A stretch of DNA of 64,000 nucleotides from Actinoplanes sp. L3-i22 (GTDB lineage Bacteria; Actinomycetota; Actinomycetes; Mycobacteriales; Micromonosporaceae), in the NCBI RefSeq assembly GCF_019704555.1, contig NZ_AP024745.1, forward strand, positions 9,764,001 through 9,828,000. Direction: 5' to 3'. The notes under the pieces were generated by a model. It did not search any database, was not told the DNA's origin, and saw nothing but the letters and a program-made list of their open reading frames with translations. Positions within the stretch are counted from its first letter, which is position 1; every line of letters begins with the position of its first letter. Below, one piece after another: positions 53,313 to 61,498 of the stretch. The translations under genes and the position numbers were made by a program.

Positions 53313-53405
53313 ACCCAAGATCAAGACCACCACACAACCCACCCACCCAAGGGGGGCGGCCCTTTGCTCATTGTCTCAAGGAAGGGCGGCGGGGCGCTGG
53401 TCCCC

Positions 53406-53431
53406 TGTGGATAACCCGCTGCTGTGGACAA
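53406..53431. other. Two DnaA-box-like 9-mers
   Basis: TGTGGATAA at 53406-53414 and TGTGGACAA at 53423-53431 equal the complements of the DnaA-box forms TTATCCACA and TTGTCCACA. Similar 9-mers occur at 29338-29346 and 33428-33436. Two boxes are too few for an origin; they could titrate DnaA or be chance. Confidence 0.4.
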
Positions 53432-53463
53432 CCGCAACGAACCGCACGGATGGAGCTATCGTC

Positions 53464-53585
53464 GTGAAGGCAGAGGCACGGATCGGCCGTGACGGCGGCG
53501 CCACGGGCCGGTTGGAGCCGTCGTGAAGGCAGAGGCACGGATCGGCCGGGACGGCGGCGCCACGGGCCGGCCGGGGTCGTCATGA
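53464..53585 (+). promoter_or_regulatory. Duplicated ureD start region: two overlapping 20-codon leader frames
   Basis: Two 59-base copies of the ureD start precede the gene. Each begins GTGAAGGCAGAGGCACGGAT, almost identical to the ureD start ATGAAGGCCGAGGCACGGAT. The first frame (GTG 53464, stop 53524-53526) overlaps the second GTG at 53523; the second ends at 53583-53585, overlapping the ureD ATG at 53582. GGAG lies 8 bases before the first start and 5 bases before the second. The arrangement could couple translation through to ureD or act as decoy starts. It may also simply be a slipped duplication without function. Confidence 0.6.
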
Positions 53586-54439
53586 AGGCCGAGGCACGGA
53601 TCGTCGCGGAGACCGACGGGCGCGGGGGCACCCGGCTGGCCGTTCTGCGCGGGCAGTCGCCGCTGTTGCTGCGGCGCACCGGGCCGCGGACCACCGGTGG
53701 CGTCACCGTGCATCTCGTCGGCGGCGCGGCGGGGCCGTTGCGCGGGGACGAGCTGCGGCTGGACATCGAGGTCGGCCCCGGCGCCTGGCTGGAGCTGCTC
53801 AGCGTGGCCGCGCAGCTCGCGCTGCCGGGCCGGCCGGCGCCCGCGTCGCGGCTGACGATCACGGCTACGGTCGCGGCGGGCGGCACGCTGCGGTGGATCC
53901 CGGAGCCGCTGATCGCCGCCGCCGGGTGTGACCACGTCGCGGTCACCCGGGTCGCCGTCGAGGCCGGTGGGTCACTGTTGTGGCGCGACGACCTGGTCTG
54001 CGGTCGGCACGGGGAGACCTCCGGCGACTTCGTCGCTGACACCCTTGTTCGGTACGACGGGAGCGCGCTCTACCGTCACGAACTCGCCGTGGGCCCGCGC
54101 GCCCCGGGCTGGACCGGCGCCGCGGTCCTGGGCAGCGCCCGCGCCATCGGCACCGTCATAACCGCCGGCCCGGACTCCGCAATCCGGGCAGACCTCGGTC
54201 CGGACTCCGCAATCCGGGCAGACCTCGGTCAACAGACCGCGGTACGGGGGAACGCCGGGCCGGCGACCGTGACGACGCCGACCGTGGCGGTCATGCCGTT
54301 GGCCGGCCCAGGGTTGCTGGCCACCGCCGTCGGTGCGGACATTCGCGAGGTCCGGGCCGCGCTCGACCCGTTCTGCGCGGCTCACGTGACTGCCCAGCGC
54401 CCGACGAACGCTCAGCCGAGGATCCCGGCCGCCGCCTGA
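53582..54439 (+). CDS. ureD: Urease accessory protein UreD
   Basis: Scaffold of the nickel-insertion complex. 285 residues. Family features are RLAVLRGQSPLLLRRTG near the start, VHLVGGAAGPLRGDEL, VGPGAWLELLSVAAQL and GGTLRWIPEPLIAAAGCDH. A small internal duplication (GPDSAIRADL twice, residues about 198-218) is visible. The ATG at 53582 is supported by the duplicated leader copies; a GTG at 53489 would add about 31 residues made of repeat sequence. It is separated from ureG by about 540 bases. Confidence 0.88.
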   Translation: MKAEARIVAETDGRGGTRLAVLRGQSPLLLRRTGPRTTGGVTVHLVGGAAGPLRGDELRLDIEVGPGAWLELLSVAAQLALPGRPAPASRLTITATVAAGGTLRWIPEPLIAAAGCDHVAVTRVAVEAGGSLLWRDDLVCGRHGETSGDFVADTLVRYDGSALYRHELAVGPRAPGWTGAAVLGSARAIGTVITAGPDSAIRADLGPDSAIRADLGQQTAVRGNAGPATVTTPTVAVMPLAGPGLLATAVGADIREVRAALDPFCAAHVTAQRPTNAQPRIPAAA

Positions 54440-54459
54440 GCCACCCAGCAGAACAGCTC

Positions 54460-54624
54460 GCGCGCCGACCAAGACCGTGCCAGCAACGGCGGGGTGGAGC
54501 GAGGCGCGCCGACCAAGACCGTGCCCGCGGCGGCGGGGTGGAGCGAGGCGCGCCGACCAAGACCGTGCCCGCGGCGGCGGGGTGGAGCGAGGCGCGCCGA
54601 CCAAGACCATGCCCGCGGCGGCGG
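54460..54624. repeat. 44-base tandem repeat after ureD
   Basis: Three full 44-base units (54460-54503, 54504-54547, 54548-54591) and most of a fourth. The unit begins GCGCGCCGACCAAGACCGTG. The later copies are almost identical, so expansion is recent. The rest of the gap to 54814 is G-rich and has no gene; it separates convergent ureD and the sigma-factor gene. Confidence 0.9.
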
Positions 54625-54814
54625 GCCGTGCGCGTGCCCCGCGGGGCGGTGCCGGGCGGGGCGCGCGCCGGGGATGGCCGGGCCGGCGGCGGGGTGGCGG
54701 CGGCGGGGTGGAATGGGGGCCTGGGCAAGGGCGGGCGCGGGGCTCCGGCCGTACCCAAGCGGGCTTTTGATCGTGAAGTTGAAGGGCGGCCCGAAGGCCG
54801 CCCCCCACCACGAA

Positions 54815-55720
54815 TCAGGCAGCGACGGCGATCGGTACGCCGTGGCTGTCGGTCAGGGCCAGCCGCGTGTGCAGATTGCCCTGTTGCTGCACCTTCGCGA
54901 AGTACTCGGTGCGGCGTCGTTGCAAACATCCCTTGCGGGTCCGGGGCCCGCCGGCCGCGACGGTCAGCAGCTCCGGTGCGAGCGAGCTGTTCAGGCCCTC
55001 CCGCAGCAACCGGAGTGCCTCGGTACGCAGCTGGGAGATCCGTGACTCGGTCACGCCGAGCCGGGCCGCCACCTCGCTGAGCGGCTGTTCCTGCAGGAAC
55101 GATTCCTCCACGACCTGACGCAGCCGTTCGGGCAGTGCCTGGATGGCCTGATGCAGATAGCCCAGGCGCTCCCGCTTGAGCAGCAGATCCTCCGGTCCCT
55201 CGGACAGCTCCGGCACCATCTCCTCGGCCGCCCCGGTGGGGAAGCCCTGAAGGCTCAGCAGAGACGCCTTCTGCACGTCATCCTCGACACTCGCCAGTTC
55301 GGACACCCTGATTCCGAGCATCTCCGCGACCTCGGCGTCACTGGGGGTGCGACCGAGTGCGGCGGTGAGCTCCTGCCGAGCGGTGGCGGCCCGCCGGGCC
55401 CTGGCCCGCACCGACCGACTCGCCCAGTCCTGGCCACGCAGCTCGTCGAGCAGCGCGCCACGGATCCGGACGGCGGCGAAGCGGTGGAAGGGAATGCCGC
55501 GGGTCACGTCGAAGGAGCGAGCCGCTCCGAGCAACGCCGCGAATCCGGCTGAAGAGAGGTCGTCCGAGTGGACGTGGCCGGGCACCCGGTTGAGCAATTC
55601 CCGGACCAGGTGGCCAACCATCGGCATGTGCTCGCGGATCAGGTCCTCGATGTCGCGCGCCGAGGGCGCGTCGTGAATGATGCTGCCGATGGTGGCGGGG
55701 AGTTGAGTCGTGGCGGTCAC
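54815..55720 (-). CDS. FliA/WhiG-family RNA polymerase sigma factor
   Basis: 301 residues. Region 2 has SAGFAALLGAARSFDVTRGIPFHRFAAVRIRG; region 3 has RRAATARQELTAALGRTPSDAEVAEMLG; region 4 has LPERLRQVVEESFLQEQPLSEVAARLGVTESRISQLR. This is the sigma-28 family of flagellar and sporulation sigma factors. Start GTG at 55720 with AGGAGG five to six bases upstream. After region 4 a tail of about 55 residues (from SSLAPELLTVAAGG, including KGCLQRRRTEYF) is unusual for the family. In Actinoplanes such factors control zoospore motility and sporangium genes; assigning this copy is inference. Confidence 0.9.
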   Translation of the reverse strand: MTATTQLPATIGSIIHDAPSARDIEDLIREHMPMVGHLVRELLNRVPGHVHSDDLSSAGFAALLGAARSFDVTRGIPFHRFAAVRIRGALLDELRGQDWASRSVRARARRAATARQELTAALGRTPSDAEVAEMLGIRVSELASVEDDVQKASLLSLQGFPTGAAEEMVPELSEGPEDLLLKRERLGYLHQAIQALPERLRQVVEESFLQEQPLSEVAARLGVTESRISQLRTEALRLLREGLNSSLAPELLTVAAGGPRTRKGCLQRRRTEYFAKVQQQGNLHTRLALTDSHGVPIAVAA

Positions 55721-55867
55721 GTAGTCCTCCTCGCTCGTACGAACCGGCTGGTGAAGCCGGCTGACGAGAAGAACAGTGGTCGCTGTTGGGTGCAGGGGCG
55801 GCGGAAATCGGTTGCTTTTGTGGAGTTTTTTCACATAAAGCCTCAGGTCGACAGGCGCCCGGGCCCG

Positions 55868-55911
55868 GAAAACACGACGACCCGCCTGACCCTCAGGTCA
55901 CGCGGATCGTC
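55868..55911 (-). terminator. Terminator between the small protein gene and the sigma-factor gene
   Basis: Read on minus: 16-bp stem from GACGATCCGCGTGACC to GGTCAGGCGGGTCGTC with one mismatch and one G-T pair, TGAG loop, then GTGTTTTCC. It starts 16 bases after the stop of the gene at 55927-56178, so the sigma factor has its own promoter in the 150 bases that follow. Confidence 0.85.
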
Positions 55912-55926
55912 TTCTTCTTCAGGGGA

Positions 55927-56178
55927 TCAGTGCAGAACCGGGGCGTGCATCTGCACGACCTCGTCCAGCTCCGTCTGCACCCAGCGCATCCGGCGGACCG
56001 CGACATCGGGGTGGTCACCGAACTCGGTGGCCACGCCGGCGGCGCATCCGTCACTGCCGTACTGAAGGATCATCGTGGTGATCGCGTCCTCCAGCGTGGC
56101 TCGGGTCGGGTCCTCGGACGGTTGCAGGCACGAGACGAACAGTGCCTCGGCGGCCAGATCCTTCACAGTGCTGATCAT
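55927..56178 (-). CDS. Small conserved actinobacterial protein
   Basis: 83 residues, all helical. STVKDLAAEALFVSCLQPSEDPT at the start, then LEDAITTMILQYGSDGCAAGVATEFGDHPDVAVRRMRW. Similar short proteins with an LQPS motif and a CAAxVAxEFGDHPExA pattern are widespread in actinobacteria and of unknown function. The ATG at 56178 is used; GGGGAG lies just upstream. Followed by a strong terminator, so probably monocistronic. Confidence 0.75.
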   Translation of the reverse strand: MISTVKDLAAEALFVSCLQPSEDPTRATLEDAITTMILQYGSDGCAAGVATEFGDHPDVAVRRMRWVQTELDEVVQMHAPVLH

Positions 56179-56463
56179 TTGTCGAACTCCCCGTTGCGAC
56201 GACCTGCTTGGTTGTCCGGCCTGCGCTCGCGGACACCGAGTCCATCATCTCCGCGAGGAGCTTGCCGATCGGCAGCCACGCCGTGCGAAAGTTCCGCAAT
56301 CCCGGCTGACTTCCCGGGGGCGGATGGAAGCAGAGCGCCTGTCGTTCCCGTCTTCACCGTAACGCGGCGAACACCTGATCAACCTCTGGTTTTCCCGCGC
56401 AGTGTCTGATGTACCCGGCGCCGGGGCCGGCAATCGTCTCCGGCCCCGGTGAAGATCCGGCGA
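56179..56463. other. Intergenic region before the small protein gene
   Basis: Holds a perfect 10-bp hairpin CCGGGGCCGG/CCGGCCCCGG at 56421-56449, 15 bases after the stop of kinase 3 on minus and probably its terminator, although it lacks a T-tract. The rest must contain the promoter of the small gene. No other gene seen. Confidence 0.6.
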
Positions 56464-58377
56464 TCAGCAGTCGACTTCCTCTTCGCAGCCGATGACCGAC
56501 GTGCCCGGCGCGGGCGGCGCCGGCGGATCCGTGGTCGCCGTCGTGGTGGGCGGCGTCGTGGTCGGCTCGGTGGTCGGCGGGTTCGGCTCCACGCTCTTGG
56601 ACGGCGTCGCCGACGTGGTGGTGCCGGTGGACGGCGTCGCCGAGGTGTTCGTGCCGGTGCTCGGGGTGGTCGTCCCGATGGTCGGCGTCCCGCTGGTGGG
56701 CGTGATGTGCACGATGCCGCTCGGGTCGACCGAGATGCCCGGCGCCGGGGACTCCGACGCGGGCGCGCCGAGCCGGGTGGTGCCGTCGGAGAGCTGCTCG
56801 ACCGGGCGGGACGGCTCGCCGGGCTCGCTCGACACGTACGCCTGGCAGGTCTTGCCGTTGAGCTGGAAGAGCATCGGCGCGGCGTTGCTCTTCGCGAACC
56901 GGCCGGTGATCTCCAGCGTGGTGTTCTCCTGCGGCTTGAGCACGGCCGCCGAGGCGACGGTGACCGCCCGCTTGTTCTGGGTCAGGTCGATCTTGCCGGC
57001 GCCGGAGAGGGTCTGGTCGCCCGGCATGAGGAACCAGAGCTTCCAGTCGTCGACCGGCTGGTCGCCCCGGTTGGCGAGCGTCACCTGGGCCTTGAACCGG
57101 TTGTTGCTCTGCGCCCAGACCGCGTAGCTGACGATGCAGTTGCCGGCCGCCGGGACCACGCTGGGACCCGGCAGGGGCGTGTTGGCCGAGGCGTCCTCGC
57201 CGTTCGGCGGGGCGGCCAGGCTCCAGCCGTAGGTCGCGCCGCTGAGCAGCAGGATGGTGCCGAGCACGATCAGGCCGCGCCGGGTCCGCACCTGCTTGCG
57301 GTTGCGCCCCGGGGGACGGTTGTCGGCCGGGGCGGACGCGGCGGCGGCCGGGCCGCCGGCGCCCGGGCGCAGCTGCGGGCCCCGGTTGCCCGGCGACTCC
57401 AGCTCGTGCGGGGCCGGCGAGAAGGCCGCGGCGGCCGCGCCCATCCCCGCGTACGGGTAACCGGACGGCAGGATCGTGGTGTCCTCGCCGCTGTCGCCCC
57501 AGTCCGCCTGATAGCCGCCGGACGAGGCCATCGGCGCGCCCGCCGCGATCGCGGCCAGCACGTGCGCGACCTCGGCGGTCGGCGGCCGGTCCGCCGGGCG
57601 CTTCTCCAGGCAGCGGCCGACCAGGGCGTCCACCTCGCGGGGCAGGCCCTCGACCGGCGGGAGCGGCTCGGGCTCCACGTACTGATGCGCCCGCAGCAGG
57701 GCGGTGGTGGTGCCCACGTCCCACGGGAGCTGACCGATCAGCATCCGGTAGATCAGCAGGCCGACCGCGTAGACGTCGGTGGCCGGGCTGACCTGGCCGC
57801 CCTCCAGTCGCTCGGGCGCCAGGTAGGCCGGGGTGCCGAGCAGGCTGCCGTCCGGGTCGGTGTCGTTCTCCCCGATCAGGGCGGAGATGCCGAAGTCGAC
57901 CACCTTCGCCCCGGACTGGGTGAGCATCACGTTGGCCGGGGTGACGTCGCGGTGCACGATCCCGCGGGCGTGCGCCGCGGCCAGGGCGGCCGCCACGTCG
58001 GCGCTGATCCGGACCGCCGCGTTCCACGGCATGGTGCGGACCCGGGCCAGCACGGCCGCCAGCGACTCGCCGTCGACCAGTTCCATCACGACGTACGGCA
58101 CCGGTTCGCCGTCGACCGTGGTGGCCTCGCCGTAGTCGTACACGTTGGTGATGTGTGGGTGGCTCAGCCGCGCCGCAGCCTGTGCCTCCGCTCGCAGTCG
58201 TCGCCGGAACGAGGGATCGGCGCTGGTGGACGGGGGCAGGACCTTGACCGCGACCTGACGCCCCAGCACTTCGTCGAACCCTCGCCAAACCACAGACATC
58301 CCGCCGGCGCCGAGGCGCTCCACCAGCCGATATCGGCCGGCGAGCAGACCCGAACCGGGCAGGTCCGTCGTGCTCAT
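56464..58377 (-). CDS. Membrane Ser/Thr protein kinase with CBM2-like extracellular domain
   Basis: 637 residues. The kinase domain is at about 13-270: GAGGMSVVW, VAVKVLPP, HRDVTPANVML (Thr instead of Lys in the catalytic loop), VVDFGIS, LAPERL. A Pro/Ala-rich linker leads to a membrane helix at about 362-387. Outside, residues about 410-510 look like a family 2 carbohydrate-binding module: two cysteines at its ends (NCIVSYAV and LNGKTCQAY), a RFKAQVTLANRG strand, DWKLWFLMPG and NAAPMLFQLNG. The exposed tryptophans typical of cellulose-binding members are not obvious. A Thr-rich stalk with GTTTPSTGT repeats and a C-terminal Cys pair follow. Start ATG at 58377. Confidence 0.88.
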   Translation of the reverse strand: MSTTDLPGSGLLAGRYRLVERLGAGGMSVVWRGFDEVLGRQVAVKVLPPSTSADPSFRRRLRAEAQAAARLSHPHITNVYDYGEATTVDGEPVPYVVMELVDGESLAAVLARVRTMPWNAAVRISADVAAALAAAHARGIVHRDVTPANVMLTQSGAKVVDFGISALIGENDTDPDGSLLGTPAYLAPERLEGGQVSPATDVYAVGLLIYRMLIGQLPWDVGTTTALLRAHQYVEPEPLPPVEGLPREVDALVGRCLEKRPADRPPTAEVAHVLAAIAAGAPMASSGGYQADWGDSGEDTTILPSGYPYAGMGAAAAAFSPAPHELESPGNRGPQLRPGAGGPAAAASAPADNRPPGRNRKQVRTRRGLIVLGTILLLSGATYGWSLAAPPNGEDASANTPLPGPSVVPAAGNCIVSYAVWAQSNNRFKAQVTLANRGDQPVDDWKLWFLMPGDQTLSGAGKIDLTQNKRAVTVASAAVLKPQENTTLEITGRFAKSNAAPMLFQLNGKTCQAYVSSEPGEPSRPVEQLSDGTTRLGAPASESPAPGISVDPSGIVHITPTSGTPTIGTTTPSTGTNTSATPSTGTTTSATPSKSVEPNPPTTEPTTTPPTTTATTDPPAPPAPGTSVIGCEEEVDC

Positions 58378-58750
58378 GTGCCCCCACATGCGCGCTTCGA
58401 GGAAAACGCCGGACCGCACCGCCATGCCGCCCGACGCCGGGCGAGTCGGGCCCACCAAACGGATCCCGAGCATCCCCCATCGACGGCGTGGATGTTAGTA
58501 CCTATAAGGCGTTAGTTCGAGCCGCCCACCATGCGATCTACCAGGCAATAATTACCGTCGGTGGGATCAGCCGAGCGGCGTGTACACCTGGCCGAACGGG
58601 CAGGAAAGCGCTTTCTGTTAAGAATCTGTCACGCAGCGCCACGAGCCGACAAGGGGATTGCCCGCTTCGTCGGAACTTGCGGTTTCAACTATCGGGTCAC
58701 TCCACGGTGGAGATATGCACGATCGGTCAATCGATCGCTACGCAGAGAGA
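58378..58750. other. Intergenic region between cphA and kinase 3
   Basis: About 370 bases with visibly lower GC than the surroundings between 58490 and 58780. It must contain the kinase promoter and the end of the cph transcript. A short hairpin CTCCACGGTGGAG lies at 58700-58712. A string resembling a tRNA T-arm and CCA end near 58515 does not fold into a tRNA. Small open frames here lack support. Confidence 0.6.
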
Positions 58751-61498
58751 TCAAGAATGTCCATGATCTGTCACACTGCTTGACGCCAACGGGGCACTTG
58801 CCGTGAGGTTCCGGGCAATTTGCGGTGTGGCGCGGATCGCCGGGGTGCGCGGAACCACCGGATGCGCGCCGGCCGGGATCGCGCCCAGCTCGGCGAGGAA
58901 CGCCCGCATCGGCCCCCACTTCTCGTAGTTCACCAGCAGCACCTCGCCCGGCGCCGTCATCCCCAGCGCGGCCGTCACCGCCTCCCGGTAGCCGTCCGCG
59001 CGGACCGCCCGGATCTGCGGCCGGCGAGCCCGCATCTCGCGCTCCACCAGGGCGGACACCTCCCCGGCCGGACGCCACCCGGAGTCCCGGTCGTCGTAGA
59101 GCACGGCCCGGGTCAGCCCGTCCGCCAGGATCTGGGCGGACGCGGCGAGCAGGTCGTCACGACGGTCGGCGGGCAGCGTCACGGCGGCCACGCAGCGGTT
59201 CGCGCCCCAGAGCCGGTGCAGCGTGCGCAGGGTGGCGGCGAGCGCGGCCGGGTTGTGCGCGTAGTCCAGGAAGATCGAGACGTCGCCCAGGCGCAGCAGC
59301 GTGCCCCGGCCCGGGTTGTCCACGCCGGGGTCGAACTCGGCGAGCCGGGACACCACGGTGTCCGGGCGGGCGCCCAGGGCCCGGGCCGCGGCGATCGCGG
59401 CGAGGGCGTTCGCGGTGGCGTGCGGGGCGGCGCCGCCGTACGCCCCGGGCACCTCGGCCAGCCGCAGCAGCGGCGTCCGCCGGGCGCCGGTGGCCTGAAC
59501 CAGCCAGCCGTCGTCGAGGACGTACGCCGTACCGCCCCGCCCGAGGTGCTCGGTCAGCACCGGATTGGCCGGGTCGAGCCCGAACCACACCAGTCGTTTC
59601 CGGTCAGCCCGGACCCGGGGCCGGGTGGCGAGCGTGCGCACCCACGGGTCGTCGGCGTTCAGGACCAGGGTGCCGCCGTCCCGGACCCGCTCGGCGACCA
59701 CCGCCTTGACGTGCGCCAGGTCCTCGATCGAGTCGAGCCCGTCCTGGCCGAGGTGCTCGGCGGTGATGTTGGTGATCACGCCGACGTCGGTCCAGTCGTA
59801 GCCGAGCCCGCGCCGCAGCAGCCCGCCGCGCGCCGTCTCCAGCACCGCCACGTCGACCTGCGGGTCGCCGAGCACCTGCTGCGCCGAGCGCGGGCCGGTC
59901 GCGTCGGCCAGGTGGATCGGGCGGCCGTCCACGTACACGCCGTCGGTGGTGGCCGTGCCGACCCGCCGGCCGGCGCCGCCGAGCAGGTGCGCGATCAGCC
60001 GGGTCACGGTGGTCTTGCCGTTCGTGCCGGTGACCGCGACGGCCGGGATCCGCCCGTCCGAGCCGCCGGGGAACATCGCCCGCACGATCGCGTCGCCCAC
60101 GTCCCGGGCCCGGCCGCGCACCGGGGCCAGGTGCATCCGCAGCCCGGGGACCGCGTTCACCTCGATCACCCCGCTCGACGGGTCCTCCTCGCCGGTCGGC
60201 GGCAGCGCCGCGGCGATGTCCGGCAGCCGCAGGTCGATCCCGGCGATGTCCAGCCCGACCAGCGCGACCACCCGCTGGCACAGCCGGGTCACGTCCGGGT
60301 GCACCTGGTCGGTGACGTCCCGGCTGGTCCCGCCGGTGGAGAGGTTCGCGCAGTCGCGCAGCCAGACGGTCGTACCGGCGGCCGGCACCTCATCCGCGGC
60401 GCAGCCGGCGGTCCGCAGCGCCGCGTCGTCGAGGGTGATCCGGGTCAGCACCCGGGAGTGCCCCGCGCCGCGCCGGGGATCCGCGTTGACCCGGGTGACC
60501 AGCTCGGCGAGCGTGGCCCGGCCGTCGCCGACGACGTGCGCGGCGATCCGCTCGGCGGCCGCCACCACCTCGCCGGCCACCATCAGCACCCGGTAGTCCC
60601 GGCCGGCCAGCTGCCGCTCGACCACCACGTCGCCGCCGGCCTCGGTGAACGCCCGCTCGACCGCCTCCGGCGTGCTCAGCCCGAGCATCACGTGCCGGCC
60701 CTGCCGCCCGTGCCGGGGCTTCACCACGACCGGGGCGCCCAGCTCGCGCAGCAGCCGGACGGCCTCCTCCGCGGTGCCCGCCGCGCCCCCGCCGGCCACC
60801 GGGATGCCGGCCTCGCCGAGCAGGCTGCGGGTGACGTGCTTGTCGCCGGCGATGTCGATGCCGACACCGCTGGTCCGGTCGGTCATCGCGGCCCAGGCCA
60901 TCCGCCGGCGGGTGCCCCAGCCGAGCCGGACCAGGCTCAGGTCGTCGAAGCGCTCGACCGGGATGCCGCGCCGCCGGGCCGCCGCGATGATCGCCCGGGT
61001 GCTCGGGCCGGTCGCCTCCCGCTCGGCGAACGCCGCCAGCTCGGCGAGCCGCTCCACCGGCGCGCCGATCTGCCCGCCGTGCACGGCCAGCACCAGGTCG
61101 ACCGCGGCCCGCAGCAGCTCCCCCGGCACCCGGGAGGCCGGCGACTCGTCGACCGGGCACTCCACGATCACGTCGTAGAGCCCGGGCTCGCCGGTCGCGA
61201 CGGTCCGCCCGAAGCTCACGTCCCGGCCGATCAGCTGGGACAGCTCCAGGCACACGTGCTCGGTGACGTGCCCGAAGTAGGTGCCGCCGCGCAGCCGGCT
61301 GACGAACCCGCCCGGCGCGCCGGCCGCGCAGTGGTGCTCGGCCAGCCCGGGCAGCGCGCGCAGCAGCCGCTCGGTGAACCCGGTGACGTCAGCGGTCTCC
61401 TGCCCGGTCAGCTCCGCCAGCCGGAGCCGGGCCACCACCGCCGGCCGGGACAGGTACACATTCGGTCCGCGCAGGCGGCGCAGGCTCTCGATCTTCAT
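58751..61498 (-). CDS. cphA: Cyanophycin synthetase
   Basis: Non-ribosomal synthesis of the nitrogen-reserve polymer of aspartate and arginine. 915 residues with the three expected parts: an N-terminal domain (IESLRRLRGPNVYL at the start, HVTEHVCLELSQLIG), an ATP-grasp domain at about 215-480 (VVKPRHGRQGRHVMLGL, GVIEVNAVPGLRMH), and a Mur-ligase-like domain from about 490 (VTGTNGKTTVTRLIAHLL, VLETARGGLLRRGLGYD, FLDYAHNPAAL). The ATG at 61498 gives the standard N-terminus. The gene overlaps cphB by 110 bases. Alternative substrates cannot be excluded. Confidence 0.93.
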   Translation of the reverse strand: MKIESLRRLRGPNVYLSRPAVVARLRLAELTGQETADVTGFTERLLRALPGLAEHHCAAGAPGGFVSRLRGGTYFGHVTEHVCLELSQLIGRDVSFGRTVATGEPGLYDVIVECPVDESPASRVPGELLRAAVDLVLAVHGGQIGAPVERLAELAAFAEREATGPSTRAIIAAARRRGIPVERFDDLSLVRLGWGTRRRMAWAAMTDRTSGVGIDIAGDKHVTRSLLGEAGIPVAGGGAAGTAEEAVRLLRELGAPVVVKPRHGRQGRHVMLGLSTPEAVERAFTEAGGDVVVERQLAGRDYRVLMVAGEVVAAAERIAAHVVGDGRATLAELVTRVNADPRRGAGHSRVLTRITLDDAALRTAGCAADEVPAAGTTVWLRDCANLSTGGTSRDVTDQVHPDVTRLCQRVVALVGLDIAGIDLRLPDIAAALPPTGEEDPSSGVIEVNAVPGLRMHLAPVRGRARDVGDAIVRAMFPGGSDGRIPAVAVTGTNGKTTVTRLIAHLLGGAGRRVGTATTDGVYVDGRPIHLADATGPRSAQQVLGDPQVDVAVLETARGGLLRRGLGYDWTDVGVITNITAEHLGQDGLDSIEDLAHVKAVVAERVRDGGTLVLNADDPWVRTLATRPRVRADRKRLVWFGLDPANPVLTEHLGRGGTAYVLDDGWLVQATGARRTPLLRLAEVPGAYGGAAPHATANALAAIAAARALGARPDTVVSRLAEFDPGVDNPGRGTLLRLGDVSIFLDYAHNPAALAATLRTLHRLWGANRCVAAVTLPADRRDDLLAASAQILADGLTRAVLYDDRDSGWRPAGEVSALVEREMRARRPQIRAVRADGYREAVTAALGMTAPGEVLLVNYEKWGPMRAFLAELGAIPAGAHPVVPRTPAIRATPQIARNLTASAPLASSSVTDHGHS

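Larger units (their letters stand above)
53040..53463. other. Intergenic region between ureG and the ureD leader
   Basis: About 420 bases without a convincing gene. It holds a 17-base tandem array (GGCCGCCGCCTGCTCTC, 3.6 copies at 53060-53120), repeated GGCTGCGGCC motifs to about 53220, a long inverted repeat (listed) and two DnaA-box-like 9-mers (listed). The gap is unusual because ureD normally follows ureG closely. Confidence 0.65.

Noticed and set aside
53400..53435. Replication origin suggested by two adjacent DnaA-box-like sites
   Set aside because: Only two boxes, no AT-rich unwinding region, and none of dnaA, dnaN or gyrB nearby.
56354..58480. Overlapping minus-strand open frame across kinase 3
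   Set aside because: It is the out-of-frame shadow of the kinase gene; Arg/Gly/Pro-rich with no kinase motifs.
58500..58580. tRNA gene suggested by a GTTCGAGCC string and a nearby CCACCA
   Set aside because: The T-stem does not pair (GTTAG against CGCCC), and no acceptor or anticodon arms can be drawn.
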